Below are positions 1 to 5,289 of a DNA stretch of 5,289 bases, piece by piece (within the stretch, counting starts at the first letter, position 1; the number at the start of each line of letters is the position of its first letter). The stretch comes from Boseongicola sp. SB0675_bin_26 (GTDB lineage Bacteria; Pseudomonadota; Alphaproteobacteria; Rhodobacterales; Rhodobacteraceae). The translations under genes were made by a program, and so were the position numbers. Under the pieces are notes generated by a model, which was not told the origin of the DNA, did no database searches, and was given only the letters and a program-made list of their open reading frames with translations. The stretch is taken from NCBI GenBank assembly GCA_009843725.1, contig VYCX01000422.1, positions 1-5,289 on the forward strand, given 5' to 3'.

Positions 1-2
1 AA

Positions 3-60
3 CTGGGTGGCTACCATGCGTGAAATTGGGTGGCTACCTTCGTGAAATTTGGCACCTCGA
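3..60. repeat. Tandem 22-23 bp repeats, possible IS21-like end
   Basis: GGGTGGCTACC occurs at 5-15 and again at 28-38. Each copy is followed by CGTGAAATT (19-27 and 41-49). A third, degenerate copy (GGCACCTCG, 51-59) follows directly, giving about 2.5 units with a period of 22-23 bp. Multiple short repeats of this GGTGGCTACC kind remind me of the ends of IS21-family insertion sequences, where several transposase-binding sites sit side by side. If so, the element body lies to the left, outside the window. The repeats are visible in the sequence. The IS assignment is inference from recall, because no istA or istB coding sequence is present. Confidence 0.5.
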
Positions 61-268
61 ATCGGAAAGCCCGCGCCGGTCCCGGCCGGCCATTTTCCGC
101 AATGCGGCAGGACCGCCATCCGTGGCGCGTTCGCATTCCGGGGGAATGCCCGGAAGACACGGCACCATGCCCGTCCGGCCGACCTGTCGGAGCGTTGCGC
201 ATGCTGACGACGGAAATGCAGGGTGCGAATGAAAGGACGCCGCCCGGGGATGCCGTGCGTCGCGCAGG
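61..268. other. Gene-free stretch between repeats and terminator
   Basis: I recognise no gene here. The open frames crossing it are extensions of non-coding frames of the phasin region and show no family motif. Two perfect short palindromes are visible: CCGCA-A-TGCGG at 97-107, and GCATTCC-GGG-GGAATGC at 133-149 (7 bp stem, 3 nt loop). Neither has a T-tract, so neither is a convincing terminator. In related genomes phaR commonly lies just beyond the phasin on this side, but nothing resembling it is found here. Confidence 0.5.
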
Positions 269-300
269 AAAAAGGCGGGCCATTGCGGCCCGCCAGTTTT
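269..300 (-). terminator. Rho-independent terminator of the phasin gene
   Basis: A perfect 8 bp GC stem, GGCGGGCC (274-281) with GGCCCGCC (287-294), encloses the 5 nt loop ATTGC. On the minus strand the stem is followed directly by TTTTT (273-269), the classic intrinsic terminator layout, about 66 nt past the phasin stop codon. The other side carries AGTTTT (295-300), so it may also stop plus-strand transcripts. Confidence 0.88.
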
Positions 301-360
301 GGATTGCCAACAGGGAGGAAGTTGGCACTCGCAATCGAATTAGCGGTTCACAACCACCTT

Positions 361-855
361 TTAGGCGGCGGCGGACGTTTCCCTGGCAGCCTTCTTGGCG
401 GCCTTCGAAGCATTTTGCGGCGACGGCGCCGGCTGGCCAGACCCGGACCGCGGCTTCCTGGCGGCCTTCGCGGCACCGTGGCCCGGACCCTTGTCCGCGG
501 CAAGCATCAGCTCGATCGTTTTCACCTGAGCCGTCGTGGCCACGTCGGCGAAGGCTTCCATCGACTTGGCGCTCAGTTCCGCCTGGGCACGCGCGAAGTC
601 GCTCACGGCCTTGGTGTAACCGGAGGGATCGTCCTGGGCGTTGACGACGTTGCCGAGCTCTCCGAGGGTGGACTTTGTCCACGTGGCCGAAATCTCCGTC
701 GACTTCTCGGCCGCCGCCAGCACGACCCTCGACATCTTGTCCGTGATGGAGGCCTGTTGCCTGAAGGCATTCTTGAACATTCCGGCGTCGACGGGAATCT
801 CGCCAAGCATGCCCTTCATCGCATTCGCGTATCCACTAGCGTAGTCTGTCATCAT
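361..855 (-). CDS. phaP: Phasin, PHB granule-associated protein
   Basis: This is a small amphipathic protein that coats intracellular PHB granules and controls their number and size. The product is 164 aa from the first of two adjacent ATGs (855 or 852). GGGAG (868-864) lies 8 nt before the first ATG, and GGAG (861-858) lies 5 nt before the second, so either start is possible. Residues about 20-122 form the helical, Ala/Glu/Lys-rich phasin core: 'MSRVVLAAAEKSTEIS' (41-56), 'DFARAQAELSAKSMEAFADV' (86-105) and 'TIELMLAA' (113-120). This pattern is typical of alphaproteobacterial phasins of the phasin_2 type. There is no signal peptide or membrane segment. The last 40 or so residues are unusual: a Lys/Ala/Pro/Ser-rich tail ending in AAKKAARETSAAA. 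It sits downstream of phaC in the same orientation but has its own promoter with a PhaR-type operator, and it is closed by a strong terminator. The family assignment is firm; the role of the tail is unknown. Confidence 0.93.
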   Translation of the reverse strand: MMTDYASGYANAMKGMLGEIPVDAGMFKNAFRQQASITDKMSRVVLAAAEKSTEISATWTKSTLGELGNVVNAQDDPSGYTKAVSDFARAQAELSAKSMEAFADVATTAQVKTIELMLAADKGPGHGAAKAARKPRSGSGQPAPSPQNASKAAKKAARETSAAA

Positions 856-909
856 CTCTCCAGCTCCCGAGACTGCGGCGCAAGGCCGAGTTGTTGTGCG
901 GTTGCGGCA

Positions 910-938
910 TAAATATGTGCTGCAACGCAGCATTTCAA
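910..938 (-). promoter_or_regulatory. Phasin promoter, -35/-10
   Basis: On the minus strand TTGAAA (938-933) and TATTTA (915-910) are separated by exactly 17 nt, close to the sigma-70 consensus. Transcription would start near 903, giving a leader of about 48 nt before the phasin ATG. The phasin can therefore be transcribed independently of phaC. The spacer contains a PhaR-type operator. The boxes are seen in the sequence; promoter activity is inferred. Confidence 0.7.
920..930. promoter_or_regulatory. Putative PhaR operator CTGC-N3-GCAG
   Basis: CTGCAACGCAG is an exact match to the CTGC-N3-GCAG inverted repeat reported as the binding sequence of PhaR in Rhodobacter sphaeroides. It lies entirely inside the 17 nt spacer of the phasin promoter, so a bound repressor would block RNA polymerase. 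In known systems PhaR leaves the DNA when it binds nascent PHB, which switches the phasin on as polymer appears. The match is seen directly; binding is inferred. Confidence 0.72.
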
Positions 939-939
939 G

Positions 940-958
940 GCAGAATTCTGCGTTGCGG
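940..958. promoter_or_regulatory. Second operator-like element upstream of the phasin -35
   Basis: CTGCGTTGCGG (948-958) differs at only one base from the minus-strand reading of the downstream operator (CTGCGTTGCAG), with its centre 28 bp away. Overlapping it is a perfect 12 bp palindrome, GCAGAATTCTGC (940-951), built from the same half-sites in the opposite arrangement. It may be an auxiliary PhaR site lying about two to three helical turns from the first. It is weaker than the exact site, and its function is inferred. Confidence 0.45.
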
Positions 959-987
959 AAATTTTTCTTTCCTTCAACGGCAGAGGG

Positions 988-2790
988 TTAGTCGATTCCC
1001 ACGACTTCCTTGACATAGGTGCCCGGCGCAGCGGCCAGAATTGGATGGCTTTGCGCGGTTCCGGGAACCCGGGCCTCGGTATCGCTGCCCGACCGCGCCT
1101 CCAGCCACCGCCCCCATGTGGGCCACCAAGACCCTTCGTTGAACGTGGCGGCGTCCTTCCACGCCTCCGGCTCCGCCGGCAGCCCGTGGCCCGTGTAGTG
1201 GCCGTACTTGTTCCTGGACGGCGGGTTCACGATGCCCGCGATATGCCCCGACTCGGACAGCAGGAACGTCTTCGAGTTGCTCCCCATCTGGCGGAATCCC
1301 TCGTAGCAGGACTTCCATGCTGCAATGTGATCGGTCTCGCACGCGACGGAGCATGCCGGAACCCTTATGTCCCCGACCCGAACCGTCTCGCCCAGGAGAT
1401 CGAAACCTTCACGCGCGAACCGGTTCTGCTGGCAAAGGCCGCGCAGGTACTCCATCAACATGGCCGCGGGGAGGTGGGTCCCGTCGCCATTCCAGTAGAG
1501 AAGGTCAAAGGCCGGAGGCGCCTCTCCCATCAGGTAGCTCCGGATGGCCGGGCCGTAGATCAGGTCGTTCGAACGGAGGAAGCTGAAGGTCCGGCTCATG
1601 ATCCGGTTCTCCAGAACGCCGACCTTGTTGCTCTGTGCCTCGATGGCGTCCACGAAGTCATCCGTCAGGAACACGGTGAATTCGCCCTGGTCCTTGAAGT
1701 CAGTGAGCGTCGTGAAGAACGTCGCGCATCCGATCGACCTGTCTCCCCGCTTTTCGAGCAGCGCAAGCGTCAGGGAAAGCGCGGTCCCTCCGATGCAGTA
1801 TCCGACAACATTGATCCGCTTCTCGCCGGTGACGGCCTTTGCCTGGTCGATTGCCGTCAGGAAGCCTTTCTCCACGTAGTCGGCCATGCCGAAGTCGCGA
1901 TAGCTGGCATCAGGGTTCTTCCAGGAAACGACGAAGAGCGTGTAGCCTTGGTCGACAATCCACCTGATCAGGCTGTTCTTCGGTTTCAGGTCAAGGATGT
2001 AGTACTTGTTTATCCATGGCGGAAAGACGAGAAGCGGCGTCTCGCGCACGGTCTGCGTCGTTGGAGCGTACTGGATCAGCTCAAGGATCTCGTTGCGAAA
2101 GACGACCGAGCCTTCGGTGCTTCCGATGTTGGCGCCAACCTCGAACGCCTTCTTGTCGGCCAGCGTTACCATCGGTTCGCCGTCCGACTCCTCGATGTCA
2201 CGGACAAGGTTCTCCAGGCCGTCAACAAGGGACTGGCCGTTGGTTTCCGCCGCTTTCGCAAGAGCTTCCGGATTCGTGCCAAGGAAGTTTGCAGGGCTCA
2301 TCATGTCGATGATCTGGCGCGTGAAGTAGCGGACGCGTCTGCGGTCGGTCTCGTTCAGGTCATCCAGACCGTCGACGGCGTTCGAGATTGCCTCCGCGGA
2401 AATCAGGTACTGCTGCTTGATGAAGTTGAAATAGGGATGCTGGGCCCAGAGATCCCCGGCAAATCGCGGGTCTGCCGGCGTGTTGTCATCGGGAGGTTCA
2501 AGGCTGCCTTGCATCAGGTTCTTCTGTGCCTCGACAAAGTGCGTCAGGGCCTTGCTCCAGTATGCAACCTGGGTCTCGAACACCTTTGACGGGCTCTCCA
2601 CGAATTCCGCGACATATGCCGAAGCCGCCTTGGTGTAGAGCTCCTGGCCGGGGGCCTGCAGGTCCGGGTTGGGCGCCTTCTTCCTGGAAATCGCCGCGAC
2701 CAGGCGCTCTGACAACTCCTCGATCCTGGCGAGGTTTTTGTGCAACTCCTCCGACCGATCTGGATCGTCGCCGATTTCTTCGGTTGTCAT
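988..2790 (-). CDS. phaC: Class I poly(3-hydroxybutyrate) synthase
   Basis: This enzyme polymerises (R)-3-hydroxyacyl-CoA, chiefly 3-hydroxybutyryl-CoA, into PHB at the granule surface and releases CoA. The product is 600 aa, normal for a class I synthase that works without a PhaE or PhaR subunit. The PhaC N-terminal domain spans about 105-275 and includes 'SPANFLGTNPEAL' (165-177) and 'PPWINKYYILDL' (257-268). The alpha/beta-hydrolase catalytic domain follows. The lipase-like box GYCIGG carries the nucleophile Cys332; the expected partners are Asp487 (ETDHIAAW) and His516 (ESGHIAG). The spacing agrees with the Ralstonia triad Cys319-Asp480-His508. 'YWNGDGTHLP' (432-441) is another family signature. 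I chose the ATG at 2790 because AGGGG (2803-2799) precedes it by 8 nt. The frame is open to 2886, but that would add 32 Cys-rich residues unlike the family and run into the phaZ leader. It is divergent from phaZ, with the phasin downstream. No intrinsic terminator is seen after it, so read-through into the phasin is possible. Confidence 0.97.
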   Translation of the reverse strand: MTTEEIGDDPDRSEELHKNLARIEELSERLVAAISRKKAPNPDLQAPGQELYTKAASAYVAEFVESPSKVFETQVAYWSKALTHFVEAQKNLMQGSLEPPDDNTPADPRFAGDLWAQHPYFNFIKQQYLISAEAISNAVDGLDDLNETDRRRVRYFTRQIIDMMSPANFLGTNPEALAKAAETNGQSLVDGLENLVRDIEESDGEPMVTLADKKAFEVGANIGSTEGSVVFRNEILELIQYAPTTQTVRETPLLVFPPWINKYYILDLKPKNSLIRWIVDQGYTLFVVSWKNPDASYRDFGMADYVEKGFLTAIDQAKAVTGEKRINVVGYCIGGTALSLTLALLEKRGDRSIGCATFFTTLTDFKDQGEFTVFLTDDFVDAIEAQSNKVGVLENRIMSRTFSFLRSNDLIYGPAIRSYLMGEAPPAFDLLYWNGDGTHLPAAMLMEYLRGLCQQNRFAREGFDLLGETVRVGDIRVPACSVACETDHIAAWKSCYEGFRQMGSNSKTFLLSESGHIAGIVNPPSRNKYGHYTGHGLPAEPEAWKDAATFNEGSWWPTWGRWLEARSGSDTEARVPGTAQSHPILAAAPGTYVKEVVGID

Positions 2791-2897
2791 TGCTTTAGCC
2801 CCTGCGTATTTGCACTTGCAGCATTTGGGGCAATGTAGCGACACGGGGCTCGATTGGCAAAGCGGCGTTTTGGCCCAGATGCGCAAGGAGTGCGCAT
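2791..2897. promoter_or_regulatory. Shared divergent phaC-phaZ regulatory region
   Basis: This 107 bp gap must hold both start signals. TTGCACTTGCAG (2810-2821), read on the minus strand as CTGC-N4-GCAA, is an imperfect PhaR-type inverted repeat. On the minus strand it is preceded by AAATGCTGC, a 9-mer also found at the phasin operator. A weak phaC promoter can be proposed as TTGCCC (2833-2828), 17 nt, AATACG (2810-2805), again placing the operator beside the -10. I found no convincing -35/-10 pair for phaZ. Confidence 0.5.
2880..2896 (+). promoter_or_regulatory. phaZ ribosome binding site flanked by inverted repeat
   Basis: AAGGAG (2885-2890) lies 7 nt before the phaZ ATG and fixes the start at 2898. 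TGCGCA flanks it at 2880-2885 and 2891-2896, so the leader could fold into a 6 bp stem with AGGAG (2886-2890) as the loop. The Shine-Dalgarno function is clear; any structural control is speculative. Confidence 0.65.
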
Positions 2898-4133
2898 ATG
2901 CGATACATGCTTACCTACGACATGATAGAGACGGCCCGAAACACCAGCCAGTGGGTCGGCGCAACCGCCGCCTCGATGGCGTCCTACCCTGTCTGGGGCG
3001 CCGTGCCGAATCCCTGGATCAGGCTGATGGCAGCCTGGGGTGAAGTGACGGAACGCAGCTTTGCGCGGATGGCTGCCCGACCGGACTGGGGCATTGATTC
3101 CGTGGTCGGCGAGGACGGTCGGGATCATCTTGTCGACATCGAAACGGAAGTCGCCCGCCCGTTCTGCGACCTGATTCGCTTCCGGGTCCAGGCGCGGCCG
3201 GAAAGGCGGCGGCGCATCCTGCTGGTGGCTCCTATGTCAGGACACTATGCAACGCTCTTGCGCCCAACCGTGCACAGCCTGCTGCCCGATGCCGAAATCT
3301 GGATCACGGACTGGCACAACACGCGCGACATTCCGGTCAGTGCCGGGAAGTTCGACATCGAGGACTACACTCTCTACCTGTCAGAGTTCATTCGCCATCT
3401 CGGCCCGTCGATCAACGTGATCGCCGTGTGCCAGCCCGCGCCGCTGGCACTCGCCGCGACGGCCTATCTCGCGGCGGAAGCTCCCGACGCTCAGCCGCGC
3501 ACGCTGGCGCTGTTCGGCGGGCCGGTGGATCCGGATGCCGCAAGCACGGAGGTTACGGATTTCGGCCGTCGCGTGACCATGGGGCAGCTCGAGCAGTTCA
3601 TGATCCAGCGCGTGGGCTTCAAGTATGCGGGCGTCGGGCGGATGGTCTACCCCGGACTCCTGCAGCTTGCCTCCTTCATGACCATGAACTCGGAGACGCA
3701 CGCACGCGCCTTCACGAACCAGATCGTGCTGGCCGCGAAGGGAGAGGCGGCGGACCACGACAGGCACAATCGCTTCTACGACGAGTATCTCGCGGTCATG
3801 GACATGCCTGCCGAATTCTACCTTTCCACCGTTGAACGCGTGTTCAAGAACCGCGAGATCGCCCGAAACGAATTCACCGTGAACGGACGCCATGTCGATT
3901 TCGGAGCGATCACCGACGTCGCGGTCAAGACGGTCGAGGGCGAACAGGACAACATATCCGCCCCGGGCCAGTGCCGGGCCGCCCTGGACCTGCTTACGGG
4001 ATTGCCTGCTTCCAAGAAGGCCGCGCATCTTGAGCCGGACGCAGGCCACTATGGAATCTTCGCCGGCAAGAGCTGGCGCAACAACATCCGACCGCTGGTT
4101 CTGGACTTCATCGATCAGAACGCGCCCTCCTGA
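2898..4133 (+). CDS. phaZ: Intracellular PHB depolymerase
   Basis: This cytoplasmic enzyme hydrolyses native, amorphous PHB granules to 3-hydroxybutyrate oligomers or monomers, mobilising stored carbon. The product is 411 aa, the usual length for the PhaZ family (PHB_depo_C). The N-terminus, 'MRYMLTYDMIETARN' followed by 'NPWIRLMAAWGEVTERSF' (38-55), is typical of alphaproteobacterial members. The nucleophile is a cysteine, Cys178 in AVCQPAP, rather than the serine of extracellular depolymerases. The other expected triad residues are Asp351 (EGEQDNISAP) and His384 (DAGHYGIF). This matches the reported Ralstonia PhaZ1 triad Cys183-Asp355-His388 almost exactly in spacing. There is no signal peptide, which fits an intracellular role. 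It is divergent from phaC, so synthesis and breakdown share one control region. The start at 2898 is supported by AAGGAG 7 nt upstream. A second ATG three codons later is less likely. The catalytic motifs are intact and I see no frameshift. Confidence 0.96.
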   Translation: MRYMLTYDMIETARNTSQWVGATAASMASYPVWGAVPNPWIRLMAAWGEVTERSFARMAARPDWGIDSVVGEDGRDHLVDIETEVARPFCDLIRFRVQARPERRRRILLVAPMSGHYATLLRPTVHSLLPDAEIWITDWHNTRDIPVSAGKFDIEDYTLYLSEFIRHLGPSINVIAVCQPAPLALAATAYLAAEAPDAQPRTLALFGGPVDPDAASTEVTDFGRRVTMGQLEQFMIQRVGFKYAGVGRMVYPGLLQLASFMTMNSETHARAFTNQIVLAAKGEAADHDRHNRFYDEYLAVMDMPAEFYLSTVERVFKNREIARNEFTVNGRHVDFGAITDVAVKTVEGEQDNISAPGQCRAALDLLTGLPASKKAAHLEPDAGHYGIFAGKSWRNNIRPLVLDFIDQNAPS

Positions 4134-4135
4134 CA

Positions 4136-4172
4136 CCCTGCAATGGCCCACGGCGGCCAGGAGCCCGCAGGG
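4136..4172. terminator. Possible stem-loop terminator between convergent genes
   Basis: The 47 bp between the phaZ stop and the stop of the convergent small gene can fold into nested arms: CCCTGC (4136-4141) with GCAGGG (4167-4172), and inside it TGGCC (4144-4148) with GGCCA (4155-4159). No T-tract follows on either strand, so this is only a candidate bidirectional terminator. Confidence 0.35.
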
Positions 4173-4180
4173 CATGTCCA

Positions 4181-4468
4181 TCACGTCCAGTTGACTTGCG
4201 CGCCTCCCGGCAACGCGGCACGGGCACGGAGGGGAAAGTCGCTGGCACATCCTGCCGCATCGCAGAAACCCTGCACCCAGGCATCATCCATCAGCAAGAA
4301 GTCCAGCACTGAGGCCAGGAATTCAAGATCCTTCGAACGCTGCCGCAGGTCCGCTTCCGTGGCGCCCGTTGAACCCAGAAAGACGGGCAGAAGTTCGTCA
4401 TTGCCCACCAGCCACGACAAGGCCTTGATCGCCAGTATCTCCGCGGCGTCCATTGGCAGTGGCATCAT
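4181..4468 (-). CDS. DUF3572 family protein, function unknown
   Basis: This is a 95 aa, probably all-helical cytoplasmic protein with no signal peptide or membrane segment. It matches the small alphaproteobacterial DUF3572 family. Features are an N-terminal AAEILAIKALSWLVGNDELL helix, the segment 'FLGSTGATEADLRQR' (about 30-44), the core 'LEFLASVLDFLLMDD' (about 48-62), and a C-terminal RAALPGG followed by a Trp near the end. No biochemical role is known to me. I chose the ATG at 4468 because GGGAG lies 6 nt upstream; a second ATG follows immediately at 4465. It converges on phaZ and is separated by 129 bp from the next minus-strand gene, so it probably has its own promoter. Family members often neighbour a DivK-like response regulator gene, which is not present here. 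Nothing links it functionally to PHB. Confidence 0.85.
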   Translation of the reverse strand: MMPLPMDAAEILAIKALSWLVGNDELLPVFLGSTGATEADLRQRSKDLEFLASVLDFLLMDDAWVQGFCDAAGCASDFPLRARAALPGGAQVNWT

Positions 4469-4546
4469 GTCCGGCTCCCGGGTCAGGCTACGCTAACACT
4501 AAATCGGCGACGCCTGAAACGGGAATCCATGGATCGTGAAGGTCTC

Positions 4547-4567
4547 CGGGCCGACGCACGCGGCCCG
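4547..4567 (-). terminator. GC hairpin downstream of the metal-sensor-like gene
   Basis: CGGGCCG (4547-4553) and CGGCCCG (4561-4567) form a perfect 7 bp stem with a 7 nt loop, about 30 nt past the stop codon at 4598. There is no T-tract on the minus strand, so it is only a weak candidate terminator or RNA-stabilising hairpin. Confidence 0.35.
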
Positions 4568-4597
4568 ATCCCGATGCACGTCGGCGCAGCGCCCGGT

Positions 4598-5086
4598 TCA
4601 ACGACGCCTGAATCGCTTCAGGGAACGTTCCAGCCGGTCGGCATAGGCTGAACGCTCTTCGGGACTCATCGCTTCAAGCCGTTCGAGCAGCAGCGTCTGC
4701 CCTAGCAACTGGCGTTCCTCGGCAACTCCTCGCTGCTCCTGCAGGATGCGCCTCACCTCGTCCGGTTGGAATGGTTCCGCCCTGAGCGCTACCAGCAGCT
4801 CATCCAGCAGGTCACGCAACCGACCGCGACTCGCCTGGAGATGAGGACGCTTGCCTGTCAGCTTGTCATGAAGCGCTCCACGGTCTCCCGGACCCAGCGC
4901 GTGCGCAAAGGGCTCACCGATCACGCCTCGCACAGGTCCCGCGACTCCGTCGCCCCAGCGCGGACGGTCTGGCGCAAGTGCGCGTCCCACGAAGGCGCCG
5001 ATGACAACGAGATTCAGCGCCAGCGACACGAACAGCAGCGGCTTCACCCAGGAACGGCGCCGGCGTGATGTGGCGTTCTCATTCAT
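4598..5086 (-). CDS. Membrane-anchored periplasmic heavy-metal-sensor-like protein
   Basis: The product is 162 aa from the ATG at 5086. A basic N-terminus (RRRRSWVK, 8-15) is followed by one hydrophobic segment, about 16-36 ('PLLFVSLALNLVVIGAFVG'), which should anchor the protein with the rest in the periplasm. Residues 60-162 are predicted helical, rich in Arg, Leu and Glu, and contain 'EPFQPDEVRRILQEQ' (104-118) and 'LERLEAMSPEERSAYADRL' (134-152). This architecture fits the Metal_resist/CnrX-like superfamily of periplasmic sensors. Cys is absent and His is scarce in the helical part, so actual metal binding is doubtful and another envelope-stress role is possible. The start codon lies inside the end of the upstream gene with an 8 bp overlap and no strong Shine-Dalgarno, indicating translational coupling. 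A longer frame up to 5146 is open, but its extra residues fall within the upstream gene's coding sequence. Confidence 0.7.
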   Translation of the reverse strand: MNENATSRRRRSWVKPLLFVSLALNLVVIGAFVGRALAPDRPRWGDGVAGPVRGVIGEPFAHALGPGDRGALHDKLTGKRPHLQASRGRLRDLLDELLVALRAEPFQPDEVRRILQEQRGVAEERQLLGQTLLLERLEAMSPEERSAYADRLERSLKRFRRR

Positions 5087-5289
5087 TGAGGATCGCTTCA
5101 AGGTCGGTCCCCGGCAGGAAGGTCGCAAGCGCAACCGTGTCGTCACCCCCGAGCGCCAGCGCGTCTATTGCCTCCGGCATCACAAACCCGATCCAGACGC
5201 CGAAAGCCGCAGCTCCGGAAAGTCCTGACGCGGCGAACACTCGGCCCAGCCAGTCGAGGCGCAAGGCCGGGCGGGCGGCGGGGGCGGGG
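5079..5289 (-). CDS. C-terminal part of a membrane protein, probable anti-sigma-like partner (cut by window edge)
   Basis: The frame stays open from the TGA at 5079-5081 to the right edge, so the visible 69 or so residues are the C-terminal end. A TTG at 5264 could serve as a start, but the upstream codons (Pro/Ala-rich) continue the frame without a stop and I treat it as partial. The visible part has one hydrophobic segment ('GLSGAAAFGVWIGFVMP') and then a short acidic tail with 'FLPGTDLEAILNE' at the end. I recall this tail pattern from Rhodobacterales membrane proteins encoded between an ECF sigma factor and a metal-sensor-like gene, sometimes misannotated as dihydroorotate dehydrogenase. 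An anti-sigma role is inference. It overlaps the downstream gene by 8 bp (AATGAATGA junction). Confidence 0.55.
   Translation of the reverse strand, partial: PAPAARPALRLDWLGRVFAASGLSGAAAFGVWIGFVMPEAIDALALGGDDTVALATFLPGTDLEAILNE

Noticed and set aside
133..149. 17 bp palindrome GCATTCC-GGG-GGAATGC
   Set aside because: It is a perfect hairpin but has no T-tract and no gene beside it. I cannot assign it a role, so it is mentioned only within the gene-free stretch.
223..912. Long open frames on both strands over the phasin region
   Set aside because: They cross the phasin gene, its terminator and its promoter. Their products are compositionally biased and match nothing I know.
957..972. GGAAA...TTTCC hairpin after phaC as a terminator
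   Set aside because: The stem is only 5 bp, AT-rich and weak, with no T-tract following on the minus strand.
1045..2589. A 514-codon open frame on the plus strand opposite phaC
   Set aside because: It is antisense to a synthase with intact catalytic motifs. Its product is Arg/Val/Leu-rich with no family signature, as expected for a shadow frame in GC-rich DNA.
2791..2886. N-terminal extension of phaC by 32 Cys-rich residues (CPKCCKCK)
   Set aside because: It would remove the well-spaced AGGGG site, has no counterpart in the family, and overlaps the promoter region and phaZ leader.
3381..4250. A 289-codon open frame on the minus strand opposite phaZ
   Set aside because: It is antisense to phaZ, overlaps the DUF3572 gene as well, and shows no recognisable domain.
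1..5289. CRISPR arrays, tRNA or rRNA genes
   Set aside because: No regularly spaced repeats with unique spacers and no tRNA-like or rRNA-like segments were seen; the only tandem repeat is the 2.5-copy one at the left edge.

Overview
The window is a compact polyhydroxybutyrate (PHB) storage locus from a GC-rich alphaproteobacterium. The phasin, synthase and depolymerase sequences look most like those of Rhodobacterales (Paracoccus/Rhodobacter type). That placement is from recalled family sequence, not from a search.

Layout from left to right. Positions 1-60 hold two and a half copies of a 22-23 bp tandem repeat, which could be the multi-repeat end of an IS21-like insertion sequence lying outside the window. 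Positions 60-268 carry no recognisable gene. A strong terminator (269-300) closes a phasin gene (361-855, minus). Upstream of the phasin is a well-formed promoter whose -35/-10 spacer contains an exact CTGC-N3-GCAG, the operator type described for the PHB regulator PhaR. The class I PHB synthase phaC (988-2790, minus) follows. It is separated from the divergent intracellular PHB depolymerase phaZ (2898-4133, plus) by a 107 bp shared regulatory region. After phaZ comes a convergent small DUF3572-family gene (4181-4468, minus). The right edge holds the 3' part of a two-gene membrane/periplasmic module (4598-5086 and 5079-edge, minus), which resembles a heavy-metal-sensor-like protein and its overlapping upstream partner. 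Such modules often travel with an ECF sigma factor, which would lie beyond the right edge.

How the genes work together: PhaC polymerises 3-hydroxybutyryl-CoA into granules, the phasin coats the granules, and PhaZ breaks the polymer down when carbon is needed. The operator-like sites at the phasin promoter and in the phaC-phaZ gap suggest control by a PhaR protein that senses polymer. The phaR gene usually follows the phasin in related genomes but is not in this window. Its expected position is taken by the terminator, a gene-free stretch and the IS-like repeats.

I see no wholly new system here. The points worth checking are the operator placement, the missing phaR beside an IS-like end, a Shine-Dalgarno sequence in a hairpin loop at phaZ, and the histone-like tail of the phasin.
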